Origin: an uncultured Caproiciproducens sp.
GTDB taxonomy: Bacteria > Bacillota > Clostridia > Oscillospirales > Acutalibacteraceae
NCBI RefSeq assembly: GCF_963664915.1
Contig: NZ_OY761810.1
Span: forward strand, 1,502,661 to 1,566,660
DNA: 64,000 nucleotides
Direction of reading: 5' to 3'
The translations under genes and the position numbers were made by a program. This document shows, piece by piece, positions 45,982 to 56,773 of the stretch (positions are counted from its first letter, which is position 1; the number at the start of each line of letters is the position of its first letter). The notes below the pieces were generated by a model. That model searched no databases, was not told where the DNA came from, and saw only the letters and a program-made list of their open reading frames with translations.

Positions 45982-46854
45982 TTGACTTTACGACATTTTA
46001 AAATATTTGTTGCCGTGTGTGACACCATGAATATGACTTCAGCAGCCGAGACTCTTTTTATGTCACAGTCCGCAGTCAGTCAGGCGATTGCTGAACTTGA
46101 AAGTCATTATGACGTTCGTCTTTTTGAACGATTATCGAGGAAGCTGTACCTGACGCAGGCAGGTCAAAAGCTGTTAAGCTATGCGCGTCACATGATCCGA
46201 ATGAACGCAGAGGTAGAAGACGACATGAAAACGCTGCATCATAACGGTTCTATCCGTATTGGTGCAAGCGTTACCGTAGGAACTTATGTACTGCCAAAGC
46301 TTGTGTCAACTTATAAGAAAATAAACTGCCAGGCTAATGTCGAAGTTTTTGAAGACAACACCGAAAAAATTGAAAAGCTGATCCTTCATGATCAGATCGA
46401 TATCGGTCTTGTAGAAGGAGAAGCAATCTCTCCGGATGTTCTGAACCGCACCTTTATGGACGACGAATTGGTGCTCATCTGCTCCGCGGATCACCGTTTT
46501 GCCTCTTGTTCACCCATCGAACCGAAAGAATTGGAACAGGAAGAATTTATTATCCGTGAAAAAGGTAGCGGAACCAGAAAAACATTTGAGGATGGGATGA
46601 CAGCCAACCATTTGACGTGGAAAACAATTTGGACGTGCAATAATGCGGATACAATCAAAATGGCGGTTGCACAGGGATTAGGTGTTTCCGTTATCTCCAG
46701 ACGTGCGGTTGTAAACGAGGTGGCATCCGGTTTGCTTTGTCAGATATCCATTAAAGGCCTCCAATTTGAAAGGCAGTTTAAATTGATTTACCACAAAAAT
46801 AAGTATTTGACGGAATCGATGAAGCAATTTATTGCCCTGCTATCCATTCATTAG
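45982..46854 (+). CDS. LysR-family regulator, divergent from the YeiH-like gene
   Basis: A 290-residue LysR protein. Winged helix at residues 1-60 (MTLRHFKIFVAV... SQSAVSQAIAELE). The effector domain follows. AAGGGAGAG places the start at TTG 45982, giving the common MTLRHFKIF N-terminus; ATG 45955 and 45961 are in-frame but upstream of that site. It probably controls the divergent YeiH-like gene; YeiE/CysL-like regulators are paired this way. Confidence 0.88.
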   Translation: MTLRHFKIFVAVCDTMNMTSAAETLFMSQSAVSQAIAELESHYDVRLFERLSRKLYLTQAGQKLLSYARHMIRMNAEVEDDMKTLHHNGSIRIGASVTVGTYVLPKLVSTYKKINCQANVEVFEDNTEKIEKLILHDQIDIGLVEGEAISPDVLNRTFMDDELVLICSADHRFASCSPIEPKELEQEEFIIREKGSGTRKTFEDGMTANHLTWKTIWTCNNADTIKMAVAQGLGVSVISRRAVVNEVASGLLCQISIKGLQFERQFKLIYHKNKYLTESMKQFIALLSIH

Positions 46855-47067
46855 TTGTGAGAGTAATTCTTTCTGCTTGTTTGGATACGGTGACGCCGGA
46901 GGCGGTTGGTTTATCAAACTCACCGTTAGGCCGAGTTACGACGGATTTTTTCTCCTAGGCACAAAGCCTTACTTAACAGTAGGTATGGCGCGGTAAAATT
47001 TACTTTAAATGAAAACGGTATATCTTCGAATAAGACTTAATTCAATATTTATTAGAATTAACAATAG

Positions 47068-47106
47068 AAGCGCGGCTACAGAGCGATTTGCTCGATAGCC
47101 GCGCTT
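47068..47106 (+). terminator. Terminator downstream of the LysR gene
   Basis: AAGCGCGGCTA (47068-47078) pairs with TAGCCGCGCTT (47096-47106), with a small inner GAGC/GCTC stem and TTAT after. Confidence 0.8.
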
Positions 47107-47133
47107 TTATTTGTTTAGATTAGATATGTCGTA

Positions 47134-47160
47134 ACTAGTTATATGTGACAACATATTATA
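47134..47160 (+). promoter_or_regulatory. Candidate sigma-K promoter of the collagen-like gene
   Basis: AC (47134-47135), a 16-base gap and CATATTATA (47152-47160) match the mother-cell sigma-K pattern AC-N16/17-CATAnnnTA. It lies 52 bases before the ATG and suits an exosporium protein. The match is short, so this needs a transcript start test. Confidence 0.55.
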
Positions 47161-47178
47161 GAAAGAATAAATCTATAA

Positions 47179-49497
<2,319 letters not shown>

Positions 49498-49518
49498 AAT
49501 ATCTTTTCATTAGTAAAA

Positions 49519-49545
49519 GCCCGCAAGGCTCAAAACCTTGCGGGC
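49519..49545. terminator. Terminator between convergent collagen-like and glycosyltransferase genes
   Basis: GCCCGCAAGG (49519-49528) pairs with CCTTGCGGGC (49536-49545), with AAAA before and a T-poor tail after; it can act for either strand. Confidence 0.75.
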
Positions 49546-49615
49546 AATCTATTGATATCGGTGTACGCATTCTTTATTGGAATTTCGCATTGTCAAAGTA
49601 TCGACTTACACCTGT

Positions 49616-50854
49616 TTATTTACATCTGGTTTTTTTGAAGCAATAGTAATAATTTTGTTGAGCATCAGTGAAATCTAATCCTGTGTCCTCTAAGGAAGAT
49701 TGAATCAGTTTGAAAAGTTCATTATTCGCTGCGGTACAAACTAGTTGACCTCCTTCTTCCACAAGACTGCCAAGGTTCTTAAAAAATAATTGAATATTTT
49801 CCATCTTGTCGGATTCGCTTTCCACAACAATATAATCGTAAAACCTATTGCCGAAAAATCTTATCAGATCATTGGTTGAGGCATGAATGCAGGTTTCACA
49901 TACCGAGCGAAGCTCCAACATATTGCTGTCCAGTTCGGACAAATAATAAATTCTTGCATTTCGGCCACCCTTGCTGCGGCACATGTTCTTTATTTGTAAG
50001 AGAGTGGAGCCGCAAGACTTACCAATCCCCAGAATGTTTCGGCTATCCTGTCCGTCGTATTCAAACAGATTAACTGCGTTAAAATCAATAAAGCTGGCCT
50101 GCCATGGATGAACGCCGAATTTGGAGTAAAACAAATTAAGATTCCTCTGCGCAAGATTATTTTTTGAATATTCTGCATTAAACGTAACGGAACCAAAATG
50201 ATGCACATAGGTATCCTTTGCTAACATTAAATGGTAGCCAGATCTTCGAATGCGAAAACTGATCGCGTCGTCATCGTACGCGCCGGGATTGAATTCTTCG
50301 TCAAATCCGCCCATTGCCTTTTGCACCTCTGTGCGGAAAAGGCATGTGTAAGTAACCAGTTTCACCCTTTCTTCCCACAGATTGGGATTGCTGATGTTAT
50401 AATCTTTCGCAAGCCGCTGCATCTCCTCCAGAGAGTGATAGCCTAAATCAACCTGCTGATTATTGGAGGATGCGCCGCACACTGGGACCACCATGCCTAT
50501 TCTTTCATCTGATTGGGCACATTGAATCAGATTGTCCAGCCAGTTGGAGGTGACAACAATATCGTTGCTCAGATTCAGCGTGTATTTCCCCCCTGCCATT
50601 CGAAAGCCGTAATTAATCGCTTTATCCACACCGATATTATGAGGGAAACTTATTTTTATGGCATTGGGCAGGCTGCAAAAATACGCCTCCGTACCGTCGG
50701 AGGAACCGTTGTTAATCAAAATTAACTCAAAATCAATGTGGGAAGTATACCTGTAAAGGCTGTCAATACATTGCTTGGTATAGTCAAGATGATTATAAGC
50801 AAGTACAACGATACTGACCAGGGGATTCTTATTTTCCTCAATTTGTGTACTCAT
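49616..50854 (-). CDS. Family 2 glycosyltransferase with C-terminal Rossmann-like domain
   Basis: A 412-residue enzyme. Residues about 10-250 are a GT-A family 2 domain: SIVVLAYNHLDYTKQC, NNGSSDGTEAYF, NLSNDIVV as the metal-binding stretch, and the acceptor part GAYDDDAISFRIRR. The last 140 residues, from NILGIGKSCGSTLLQIK, resemble a degenerate SAM methyltransferase fold. It is a close relative of the gene at 60846. It is the last gene of the sugar operon beginning at 56593 and probably transfers a sugar to the spore glycoprotein. Confidence 0.83.
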   Translation of the reverse strand: MSTQIEENKNPLVSIVVLAYNHLDYTKQCIDSLYRYTSHIDFELILINNGSSDGTEAYFCSLPNAIKISFPHNIGVDKAINYGFRMAGGKYTLNLSNDIVVTSNWLDNLIQCAQSDERIGMVVPVCGASSNNQQVDLGYHSLEEMQRLAKDYNISNPNLWEERVKLVTYTCLFRTEVQKAMGGFDEEFNPGAYDDDAISFRIRRSGYHLMLAKDTYVHHFGSVTFNAEYSKNNLAQRNLNLFYSKFGVHPWQASFIDFNAVNLFEYDGQDSRNILGIGKSCGSTLLQIKNMCRSKGGRNARIYYLSELDSNMLELRSVCETCIHASTNDLIRFFGNRFYDYIVVESESDKMENIQLFFKNLGSLVEEGGQLVCTAANNELFKLIQSSLEDTGLDFTDAQQNYYYCFKKTRCK

Positions 50855-50871
50855 CGACTGTTTTCCCCCGT

Positions 50872-52200
50872 TTATTTATTGCTGTGCCGGTTCATAAATT
50901 CTGTAAAGGTTTTGATGATGTAATCCAGCATTTCCTCTGTAAGCCCGGGGTAAACCCCAATAAAGAACGTGTTTTCCAATACATTTTCCGTCTGCACGAG
51001 CGTCCCCGAAGTCCGGTATCGGATATTTTCATAGGCGGGATGTTTCAATATGTTTCCGCCAAACAGCATACGGGTTTCGATCTGATGTTCTTCCAGATAC
51101 GTGACCATATCCCGTCTGGAAAAAGAAGCATCCGGTTTTACCGTCAAAGGAAATGCAAACCACGACGGGTCGGATTTTGGAAGCTTTTGCGGAAGTATAA
51201 AGGACGATTCATATTGTTTTATTCCATCATACAGAACATCAAAATGATGTTTTCGTTTTTCGGTAAAAAGCGGCAGCTTTTTCAGCTGTTCGATTCCGAC
51301 TGCACACTGCAGGTCAAGCGGTTTCAGATTATAACCAATGTTGGTGAAAACATATTTATGGTCATATCCGTACGGAAGGCTTTTATACTTGTGTTCAAAG
51401 CGGTGCCCGCACGCGCCGTTTGGGTCTGCTTCCCCCGTTTGGCACCAGCAGGCCCGCCCCCAGTCTCGGATGGAAAGTGCCTGACGGTACAAAGGTAGGT
51501 TATTGGTAAGAAGCGCCCCTCCTTCGCCCATGGAAAGATGGTGTGCCGCATAAAAGCTGAAAGTCGAAACATCCCCGAAGGTACCGCACAGCTTGCCGCC
51601 ATATCGTGAGTCGAGTGCGTCACAGGTATCTTCAATCACATAAAGGCCGTGCAGTTTTGCAAATTCCAAAATAGGATCCATGTCGGCCGGATTGCCGAGG
51701 GTGTGGGCAAAAAAAACGGCTCGTGTTTTTTCTGAAAGCGCTTCTTCCAGCTTTGCGGCATTCAGATTATAGGTCCCGGCTTCGATGTCTATGAAAACCG
51801 GAATCAGCCCATTCTGCACAATCGGGTTCAGTGTGGTGGGGAAGGCCAGAGCCGGAGTGATCACTTCATCACCCGGTAACAGCGGGCATTCCATTTGTCG
51901 GGAACATAGCGCACTGATGGCGGCAAGGTTTGCGGAGGAGCCGGAATTCAGGACAAGCCCGTACCGCATCCCCATATAGTCTGAAAAATCTTCCGTGAAT
52001 TTTGAACCCTTTGGTCCGAGCGTCAGCCAGAAATCCAGCGCGCAGTCCACCAGCGCCTGTATTTCCTTTTCATCAAACACTCTGCCGGAATAATGAATTC
52101 TGGTTTTTCCGGGTATAAATTTCTGCGTTTCCATCCTCAGCTGATAAATGGAAGCAACTTTATCCAGAATATCTGATCTTATTTGAGATTCTGAATCCAT
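50872..52200 (-). CDS. rfbH: CDP-4-keto-6-deoxyglucose 3-dehydrase (RfbH/E1 type)
   Basis: A 442-residue DegT-fold protein that is not an aminotransferase. The usual PLP Lys is replaced by His (HH at 220-221 in FYAAHHLSMGEGG), and the Fe-S cysteines are at C193 (EDTCDA), C251, C253 (ACWC) and C264. This is the pattern of the PMP/[2Fe-2S] enzyme E1 (AscC/DdhC/RfbH), which removes the C3 hydroxyl of CDP-4-keto-6-deoxyglucose. AGGAGGG precedes ATG 52200. It follows the aminotransferase gene and works with the RfbF product; RfbG and an E3-type reductase are not in this window. Confidence 0.9.
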   Translation of the reverse strand: MDSESQIRSDILDKVASIYQLRMETQKFIPGKTRIHYSGRVFDEKEIQALVDCALDFWLTLGPKGSKFTEDFSDYMGMRYGLVLNSGSSANLAAISALCSRQMECPLLPGDEVITPALAFPTTLNPIVQNGLIPVFIDIEAGTYNLNAAKLEEALSEKTRAVFFAHTLGNPADMDPILEFAKLHGLYVIEDTCDALDSRYGGKLCGTFGDVSTFSFYAAHHLSMGEGGALLTNNLPLYRQALSIRDWGRACWCQTGEADPNGACGHRFEHKYKSLPYGYDHKYVFTNIGYNLKPLDLQCAVGIEQLKKLPLFTEKRKHHFDVLYDGIKQYESSFILPQKLPKSDPSWFAFPLTVKPDASFSRRDMVTYLEEHQIETRMLFGGNILKHPAYENIRYRTSGTLVQTENVLENTFFIGVYPGLTEEMLDYIIKTFTEFMNRHSNK

Positions 52201-52214
52201 TAGTGCCCTCCTGA

Positions 52215-53324
52215 TCATTCACGGCCGATTAGCCTGATAAAATTTTTGCACACAAAGTCGATGTCCTCTTCATCAAGATTAGCTGCCGACGGGAGAGAAA
52301 TTCCCCGTTCCTCCACCAATCTGGAAACAGGATTTTCAAACCGCTGTTCAAACACTGGGAAACGGCTCATCTGCGGAAAACCCGGACGCGCATGAATGTT
52401 CTGAAGCCTTAATCCAGCAAGAATATCATCCCTTGGTGTGCTTACGGATTTTTCCAATAGGATGGAAGGGTAACAGTAATTGCTTTTACAACTTGGTTTC
52501 TCAAGGACAATTTTTATCCCGTCTATGTTATGCAGACGGTCGAAATACCAATCAAAGATCTTCCTCTTCTTTTCCAGTAGTTCATTTACCCGTTCAAGCT
52601 GTGCCAGCGCAAGCGAAGCAGTCAGGTTACTCATTACATATTCATACCCTGTAAAATCTGACCAGAACACAGCTTTGCTGTCCGTTCTGCCCATGTTGGC
52701 CAGTAGAATTGCTTTTTTATAAATTTCTTCATTATCTGTAAGCAGCATCCCACCTTCGCCGCTGACTGTCATTTTGCCGCCCTGAAAGCTGAAGCACGAT
52801 ACGTCGCCAAAACTACCGACAAGCTGCTCCTTGTACTGCGCGCCGACGGCGGGTGCCGCGTCTTCGATGACAAACAGGTCGTATTCCCTTGCAATCTGCA
52901 TAATTTCATCCATCTCCGCCGGATGGCCAAAGGTATGTACCAACATAATTGCTTTTGTTTTCGGTGTGATTGCTTTCCGGATGCATTCCGGATCAATCGT
53001 CCATGTGTCAGGGTCAATGTCCGCAAACACACAGGTTGCGCCGGTATAAGCGACGGCATAAGCGGTCGCCACCCAGCTGAAATCCGTAACGATTACTTCA
53101 TCGCCCTTTTTCAGTCCGAGTGATGCTGCCGCAAGATGCAGCGCATGGGTACAGCAGAACGTTGCGACGGCATATTTAACGCCGATGTATTGTGCAAATG
53201 TTTTTTCAAGTTTTTTGATATACCCGTCGTAATTTTCATACCAGCCGGTTTTCACGGCATCCATCACGTACGTAATTTCTTTATCCGTTATGGATGGTCC
53301 TGCGAAGCTGATTTTTTTATTCAT
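52215..53324 (-). CDS. DegT/DnrJ/EryC1 sugar aminotransferase
   Basis: A 369-residue PLP enzyme. The PLP Lys is present in FSFQGGKMTVSGEGG (about residue 185), unlike the neighbouring RfbH protein. DDE-type VIEDAAPAVG and GDVSCFSF are standard for sugar aminotransferases such as perosamine synthase. It probably aminates a keto group of a nucleotide sugar, perhaps at C4. It overlaps the GNAT gene by four bases. An acetyltransferase next to it suggests an N-acylated amino sugar. Confidence 0.87.
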   Translation of the reverse strand: MNKKISFAGPSITDKEITYVMDAVKTGWYENYDGYIKKLEKTFAQYIGVKYAVATFCCTHALHLAAASLGLKKGDEVIVTDFSWVATAYAVAYTGATCVFADIDPDTWTIDPECIRKAITPKTKAIMLVHTFGHPAEMDEIMQIAREYDLFVIEDAAPAVGAQYKEQLVGSFGDVSCFSFQGGKMTVSGEGGMLLTDNEEIYKKAILLANMGRTDSKAVFWSDFTGYEYVMSNLTASLALAQLERVNELLEKKRKIFDWYFDRLHNIDGIKIVLEKPSCKSNYCYPSILLEKSVSTPRDDILAGLRLQNIHARPGFPQMSRFPVFEQRFENPVSRLVEERGISLPSAANLDEEDIDFVCKNFIRLIGRE

Positions 53325-54025
53325 GGCAATACCTCCGTAAAGTTATGTTGTTTCCTCCATTTTTCGACGTCAAGCTGCATCTTTGTGTAAAACTTTTCCG
53401 CTGCCTGATCGGTGTTTTGTTTTACTGCTGTCCACCGCTCCTGGTCTGAACCGATCGCTTGATAAAGAGGAATTTCGCCTGATTTAAAGAAGAAATTTCT
53501 CTTATAAAATTGAATTGCATGTAAATTGGTAGAGAGGACACGCAGTGTAATTTTTTTTAGCTCCAGTGTGTCGAGTCCCCATCGCATCAGAGAGTTCATA
53601 GCGTGTGACATAATACCGGGACAACCGTTTTTTTCTCCCCGGATTACTGCGTCAATTTCCATGCTCTGTGCTTTTTCATCTAGAGAGGAGAACCCGATTT
53701 GCCCGATTTTTGTGCCCTCGGGGGATAAGATCAGGAACAAAATACGGTCTTTTCTTTCTAAAATGGCATGGTCAAGCCATTTTTCCGTGCTTTCCGGAGT
53801 CGCGACAAACGGGTCGGGCGACATATCCGCATTTTCATTGCGCCATTTTGCAAGCAATGATGCACAGTCGGGAATTGTGAATTTGTAATCCTGTGTAATC
53901 GGGCGCAGAAGCCCTTGATGGACCATGTCCGAATCATAAACAGGAATACATTTTAACGGCTCAAAGGACTTTTTGCATTTGTATTCATCCATTATTTGTA
54001 TTAAATTTTTTTTAAATCGGTTCAA
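53321..54025 (-). CDS. GNAT acetyltransferase of the sugar operon
   Basis: A 234-residue GNAT protein. GNAT core at about residues 50-190 (LRPITQDYKF, FLILSPEGTKIGQIGFS, NSLMRWGLDTLELKKITLRVLSTN, AIQFYKRNFF). It starts at TTG 54025 behind AAGGAGG, inside the end of the TPP enzyme gene (14-base overlap). Coupled translation with the aminotransferase suggests that it acylates the amino sugar. Confidence 0.82.
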   Translation of the reverse strand: MNRFKKNLIQIMDEYKCKKSFEPLKCIPVYDSDMVHQGLLRPITQDYKFTIPDCASLLAKWRNENADMSPDPFVATPESTEKWLDHAILERKDRILFLILSPEGTKIGQIGFSSLDEKAQSMEIDAVIRGEKNGCPGIMSHAMNSLMRWGLDTLELKKITLRVLSTNLHAIQFYKRNFFFKSGEIPLYQAIGSDQERWTAVKQNTDQAAEKFYTKMQLDVEKWRKQHNFTEVLP

Positions 54026-55790
54026 TTTTGCCGCCTCCTTGGCTGGTTTTACTGCTTAAAATAAGCTTCACAAGCATATTCTCCGCCAGTTCGGAACGTG
54101 GGAGCAGCGGTTCCTGATCTTCAATCGGGCGCCCCACGGATAATTTCGGAAAAACATAAGTACACTGCGGAAGGGTAATATCGACCAGAGCCGGGCCATC
54201 AGAGAACAGAAGGTCTTTAATACTCGATAGTTTTTCTGTGTCGGTAATGCGCACAGACGGAATATCGTACGCATTTGCAATTTGGCAAAAGTCAGGCGCT
54301 TCATAGTCTATTACTGTCCCGTTGTATCGGCTGTCAAAGTACATTTCCTGAAAGTGGCGTATCATGCCGAGGGCGTGGTTATTCATGACGATTATTTTAA
54401 TTGGAATGTGGTTTCTTTTCAGAAGGGCAAATTCCTGTATATTCATCTGCAGTCCGCCGTCCCCCGCAATTGCGATTACACGGCCCGTGTTGATGTGACT
54501 GTAATAGGCGCCGATTGCCGCAGGCAGCGCAAAGCCCATTGCACCCATGCCGCCGCAGATGAGAAGGCGCTGATTTTTTGCAGCAGTGAGGGATTGTGCC
54601 GCCCACATCTCATTTTGGCCGACGTCCAGACAAACTACATCATTTTCCTCCAGAAGGTTTGACAGTTCAGACATAACAAAATTAGGGTCCTCTAATGACG
54701 TTTCGGAAAAAGACGGATAACGCTGCTTGAAAATCCGGATTCTTTCCAGCCAGGGCTGATAGGCGGATTGAGAAATCCGGCAGATTTTTTCAGATTGGTT
54801 CAGCTGCCGAAGAAAATCTCCGACATCCATCTCGATGTCATATTCATTTTCCTTGACACTTTTAGCTAACTCGTACGGGTCAATATCCACACGAATTAAT
54901 TTCGCGCCGCGGGCAAAGCTGGCCGGATTGGTCCCGGTCTGCCTTGTGTCCAGTCGTGTTCCAAGAGCCAGGATAAGGTCGCTGTTGGCGACAGCCAGAT
55001 TCGCATAACGATTTCCGTAGGAACCAAGCATGCCGCAGTAATTTTCACATGTATTGTCGTACGCGTCGCGTCCCATCAGGGAACTTACAACCGGAATCTG
55101 CAAACGTTCCGCAAAAGTTCTTAACGCCGTTTGTGCGTTGGAAAGCCGGATTCCGCCGCCAACCAGAATAACGGGGCGGCAGGACTGAATAAGATCATCC
55201 GCCACCGTATCAGGATGGAAGGCTGCTGCTGGGTTTTCCTGTTCAGGGTAGCTTTGCAAAGCGTCGGCGTCAACTTCTGCGCGCTGAATATCCATTGGGA
55301 TATCCAGAAGGACAGGTCCTTTTCTTCCGGAATTAGCGAAAAATACTGCCTTCTCCAGCTCATACCGAATTTGATTCGAATCGGTAATACGGACAGCGTA
55401 TTTTGTAATCGGTTTTACAATACTGACAATATCCGTTTCCTGAAATCCGATCTGCCTGACAGGGGAATCTCCTTTATATTCATAAGTGTTTACCTGCCCT
55501 GTAATATAAAGACACGGTATTGAATCGAAATATGCACTTCCTACCCCAGTCAGCAAATTCGTGGCACCCGGGCCACTGGTCGCAACCGCAACGCCAATGT
55601 CGTTTTTCATTCGGGCATAGCCCTCTGCGGCAAAGGCGGCCCCTTGTTCGTGATATGTACCGATAAAAGTAATGCCGTCTGTTGTATAGAGGGAGTCAAT
55701 TAAGTGCGTGACAGCCCCACCCTGATACCCGAACACATGGGCACATTTTCGCCGGGCAAGAAAATCAGCAATGTAGTCGGAAACTTTCAA
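54012..55790 (-). CDS. Thiamine-diphosphate enzyme, acetolactate synthase fold (YerE-like candidate)
   Basis: A 592-residue TPP enzyme. Catalytic Glu in YHEQGAAFAAEGYA, SGPGATNLL, and the TPP motif GDGGLQMNIQEF with NNHALGM. In nucleotide-sugar clusters with RfbF and RfbH, the homologue YerE adds a two-carbon acetyl branch from pyruvate to C4 of CDP-3,6-dideoxy-4-ketoglucose (yersiniose). No ALS small subunit or other branched-chain gene is near, which argues against ordinary acetolactate synthase. Start TTG 55790 fits AAGAGGTG better than GTG 55799. Confidence 0.78.
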   Translation of the reverse strand: MKVSDYIADFLARRKCAHVFGYQGGAVTHLIDSLYTTDGITFIGTYHEQGAAFAAEGYARMKNDIGVAVATSGPGATNLLTGVGSAYFDSIPCLYITGQVNTYEYKGDSPVRQIGFQETDIVSIVKPITKYAVRITDSNQIRYELEKAVFFANSGRKGPVLLDIPMDIQRAEVDADALQSYPEQENPAAAFHPDTVADDLIQSCRPVILVGGGIRLSNAQTALRTFAERLQIPVVSSLMGRDAYDNTCENYCGMLGSYGNRYANLAVANSDLILALGTRLDTRQTGTNPASFARGAKLIRVDIDPYELAKSVKENEYDIEMDVGDFLRQLNQSEKICRISQSAYQPWLERIRIFKQRYPSFSETSLEDPNFVMSELSNLLEENDVVCLDVGQNEMWAAQSLTAAKNQRLLICGGMGAMGFALPAAIGAYYSHINTGRVIAIAGDGGLQMNIQEFALLKRNHIPIKIIVMNNHALGMIRHFQEMYFDSRYNGTVIDYEAPDFCQIANAYDIPSVRITDTEKLSSIKDLLFSDGPALVDITLPQCTYVFPKLSVGRPIEDQEPLLPRSELAENMLVKLILSSKTSQGGGKIEPI

Positions 55791-55825
55791 CTTATTCACC
55801 TCTTAATCAAGGTTTACGACAAATT

Positions 55826-56593
55826 TTACATCCATAATTTCCATGGCGGTTCTTCCCGCCAAAGCGCATTGACACGCTCAATGTCTTTATAAGTGTCGAT
55901 TGAAGTCCAGAATCCGGTGTGAAGATACACGGCCAGCTGCGAATCATGGGCAAGTCGGCGAAGCGGCTCTTGTTCAAAAGCACAGTCTTCTTCGGGAAAA
56001 TAGTCAAATATTTTTCGATTCAAAACCATATATCCGCCATTGATTACATCATCCAAAACAGGCTTTTCTTTAAATGAAGTGACCACCCCGTCCGTTGTTT
56101 GAATGATACCGTAGGGGGAAGTAGGGTTCACGCCGGTTAGCGTTGCAACTTTGCCGGTGCGTTTGTGATATGCATATAACTTTTGAATATTGATATTACT
56201 CAATCCGTCGCCGTAGGTGAGCATAAAATCGTCACCTTCAATATACTTCTCTATTTGCTTTATTCTGCCTCCTGTTTGTGTTTCTTCCCCAGTGTCAACA
56301 ATTGTTACATTCCAATTTTCTTCGTCTGTGGTATGATAAATTACATCAGCGCTGGCACCGGTTTTAACAGTGAAATCATTGTTGCGCCAACACATTTCCA
56401 TAAAGTAACGTTTAATCATATCTCCTTTATAACCGACGCACAGAATGAAATCGTTGATGCCATAATGGGAATAGATTTTCATAATATGCCAGATAATTGG
56501 ATTTTCTCCCACATTTACCAGTGGCTTTGGACGAAATTCGGTTTCTTCCCGCATACGGGTTCCTTTGCCTCCACATAAGATAACTGCTTTCAT
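55826..56593 (-). CDS. rfbF: Glucose-1-phosphate cytidylyltransferase
   Basis: A 255-residue RfbF protein. The nucleotide loop is ILCGGKGTRMREETEFRPKP at the start, and LTYGDGLSNINI and the ending TGFWTSIDTYKDIERVN are family marks. It makes CDP-glucose from CTP and glucose 1-phosphate, the entry to CDP-linked dideoxy sugars. It is the first gene of the six-gene minus-strand operon ending at 49616. RBS GAGGGAT. A hairpin lies in its upstream region. Confidence 0.95.
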   Translation of the reverse strand: MKAVILCGGKGTRMREETEFRPKPLVNVGENPIIWHIMKIYSHYGINDFILCVGYKGDMIKRYFMEMCWRNNDFTVKTGASADVIYHTTDEENWNVTIVDTGEETQTGGRIKQIEKYIEGDDFMLTYGDGLSNINIQKLYAYHKRTGKVATLTGVNPTSPYGIIQTTDGVVTSFKEKPVLDDVINGGYMVLNRKIFDYFPEEDCAFEQEPLRRLAHDSQLAVYLHTGFWTSIDTYKDIERVNALWREEPPWKLWM

Positions 56594-56648
56594 ACCGCAT
56601 CCCTCTTAATTCACAGTAGTGTTTGATTGGTTTCTGCAATAGAAAACC

Positions 56649-56684
56649 ACAGCACACCTGCGGGCGTGCTGTTTTTACTATATG
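56649..56684 (-). promoter_or_regulatory. Possible sporulation promoter and leader hairpin of the sugar operon
   Basis: On the minus strand CATATAGTA (56684-56676) fits the -10 box CATAnnnTA used by sigma-E/K, but no clear -35 box is seen. Just after it, ACAGCAC/GTGCTGT (56649-56672) forms a hairpin followed by TTTT, so the leader could be attenuated, or the hairpin could end an upstream message. Confidence 0.35.
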
Positions 56685-56730
56685 CAGATGGAAAACAGTT
56701 TACAACTTAAAAGCGAATAGATATCAATAA

Positions 56731-56769
56731 AAGCCGCATTGACGGGATGTTATACCAGTCAGGCGGCTT
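56731..56769 (-). terminator. Terminator of the paired glycosyltransferase genes
   Basis: AAGCCGC and GCGGCTT at the ends (56731-56769), plus a GAC/GTC pair inside, form a hairpin just past the stop of the gene at 56774. On the minus strand TTTTATTG follows. Confidence 0.8.
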
Positions 56770-56773
56770 GGTG

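Noticed and set aside
46855-46955. Short GTG-started peptide (VRVILSACLDTVTPEAVG...) just after the LysR gene
   Set aside because: No ribosome site and no recognised homology; the region may instead be an untranslated 3' part. Kept as intergenic.
54012-55790. Branched-chain amino-acid acetolactate synthase (ilvB)
   Set aside because: Fold fits, but no ilvN, ilvC or leader peptide nearby and it is embedded in a sugar operon. Not excluded without phylogeny.
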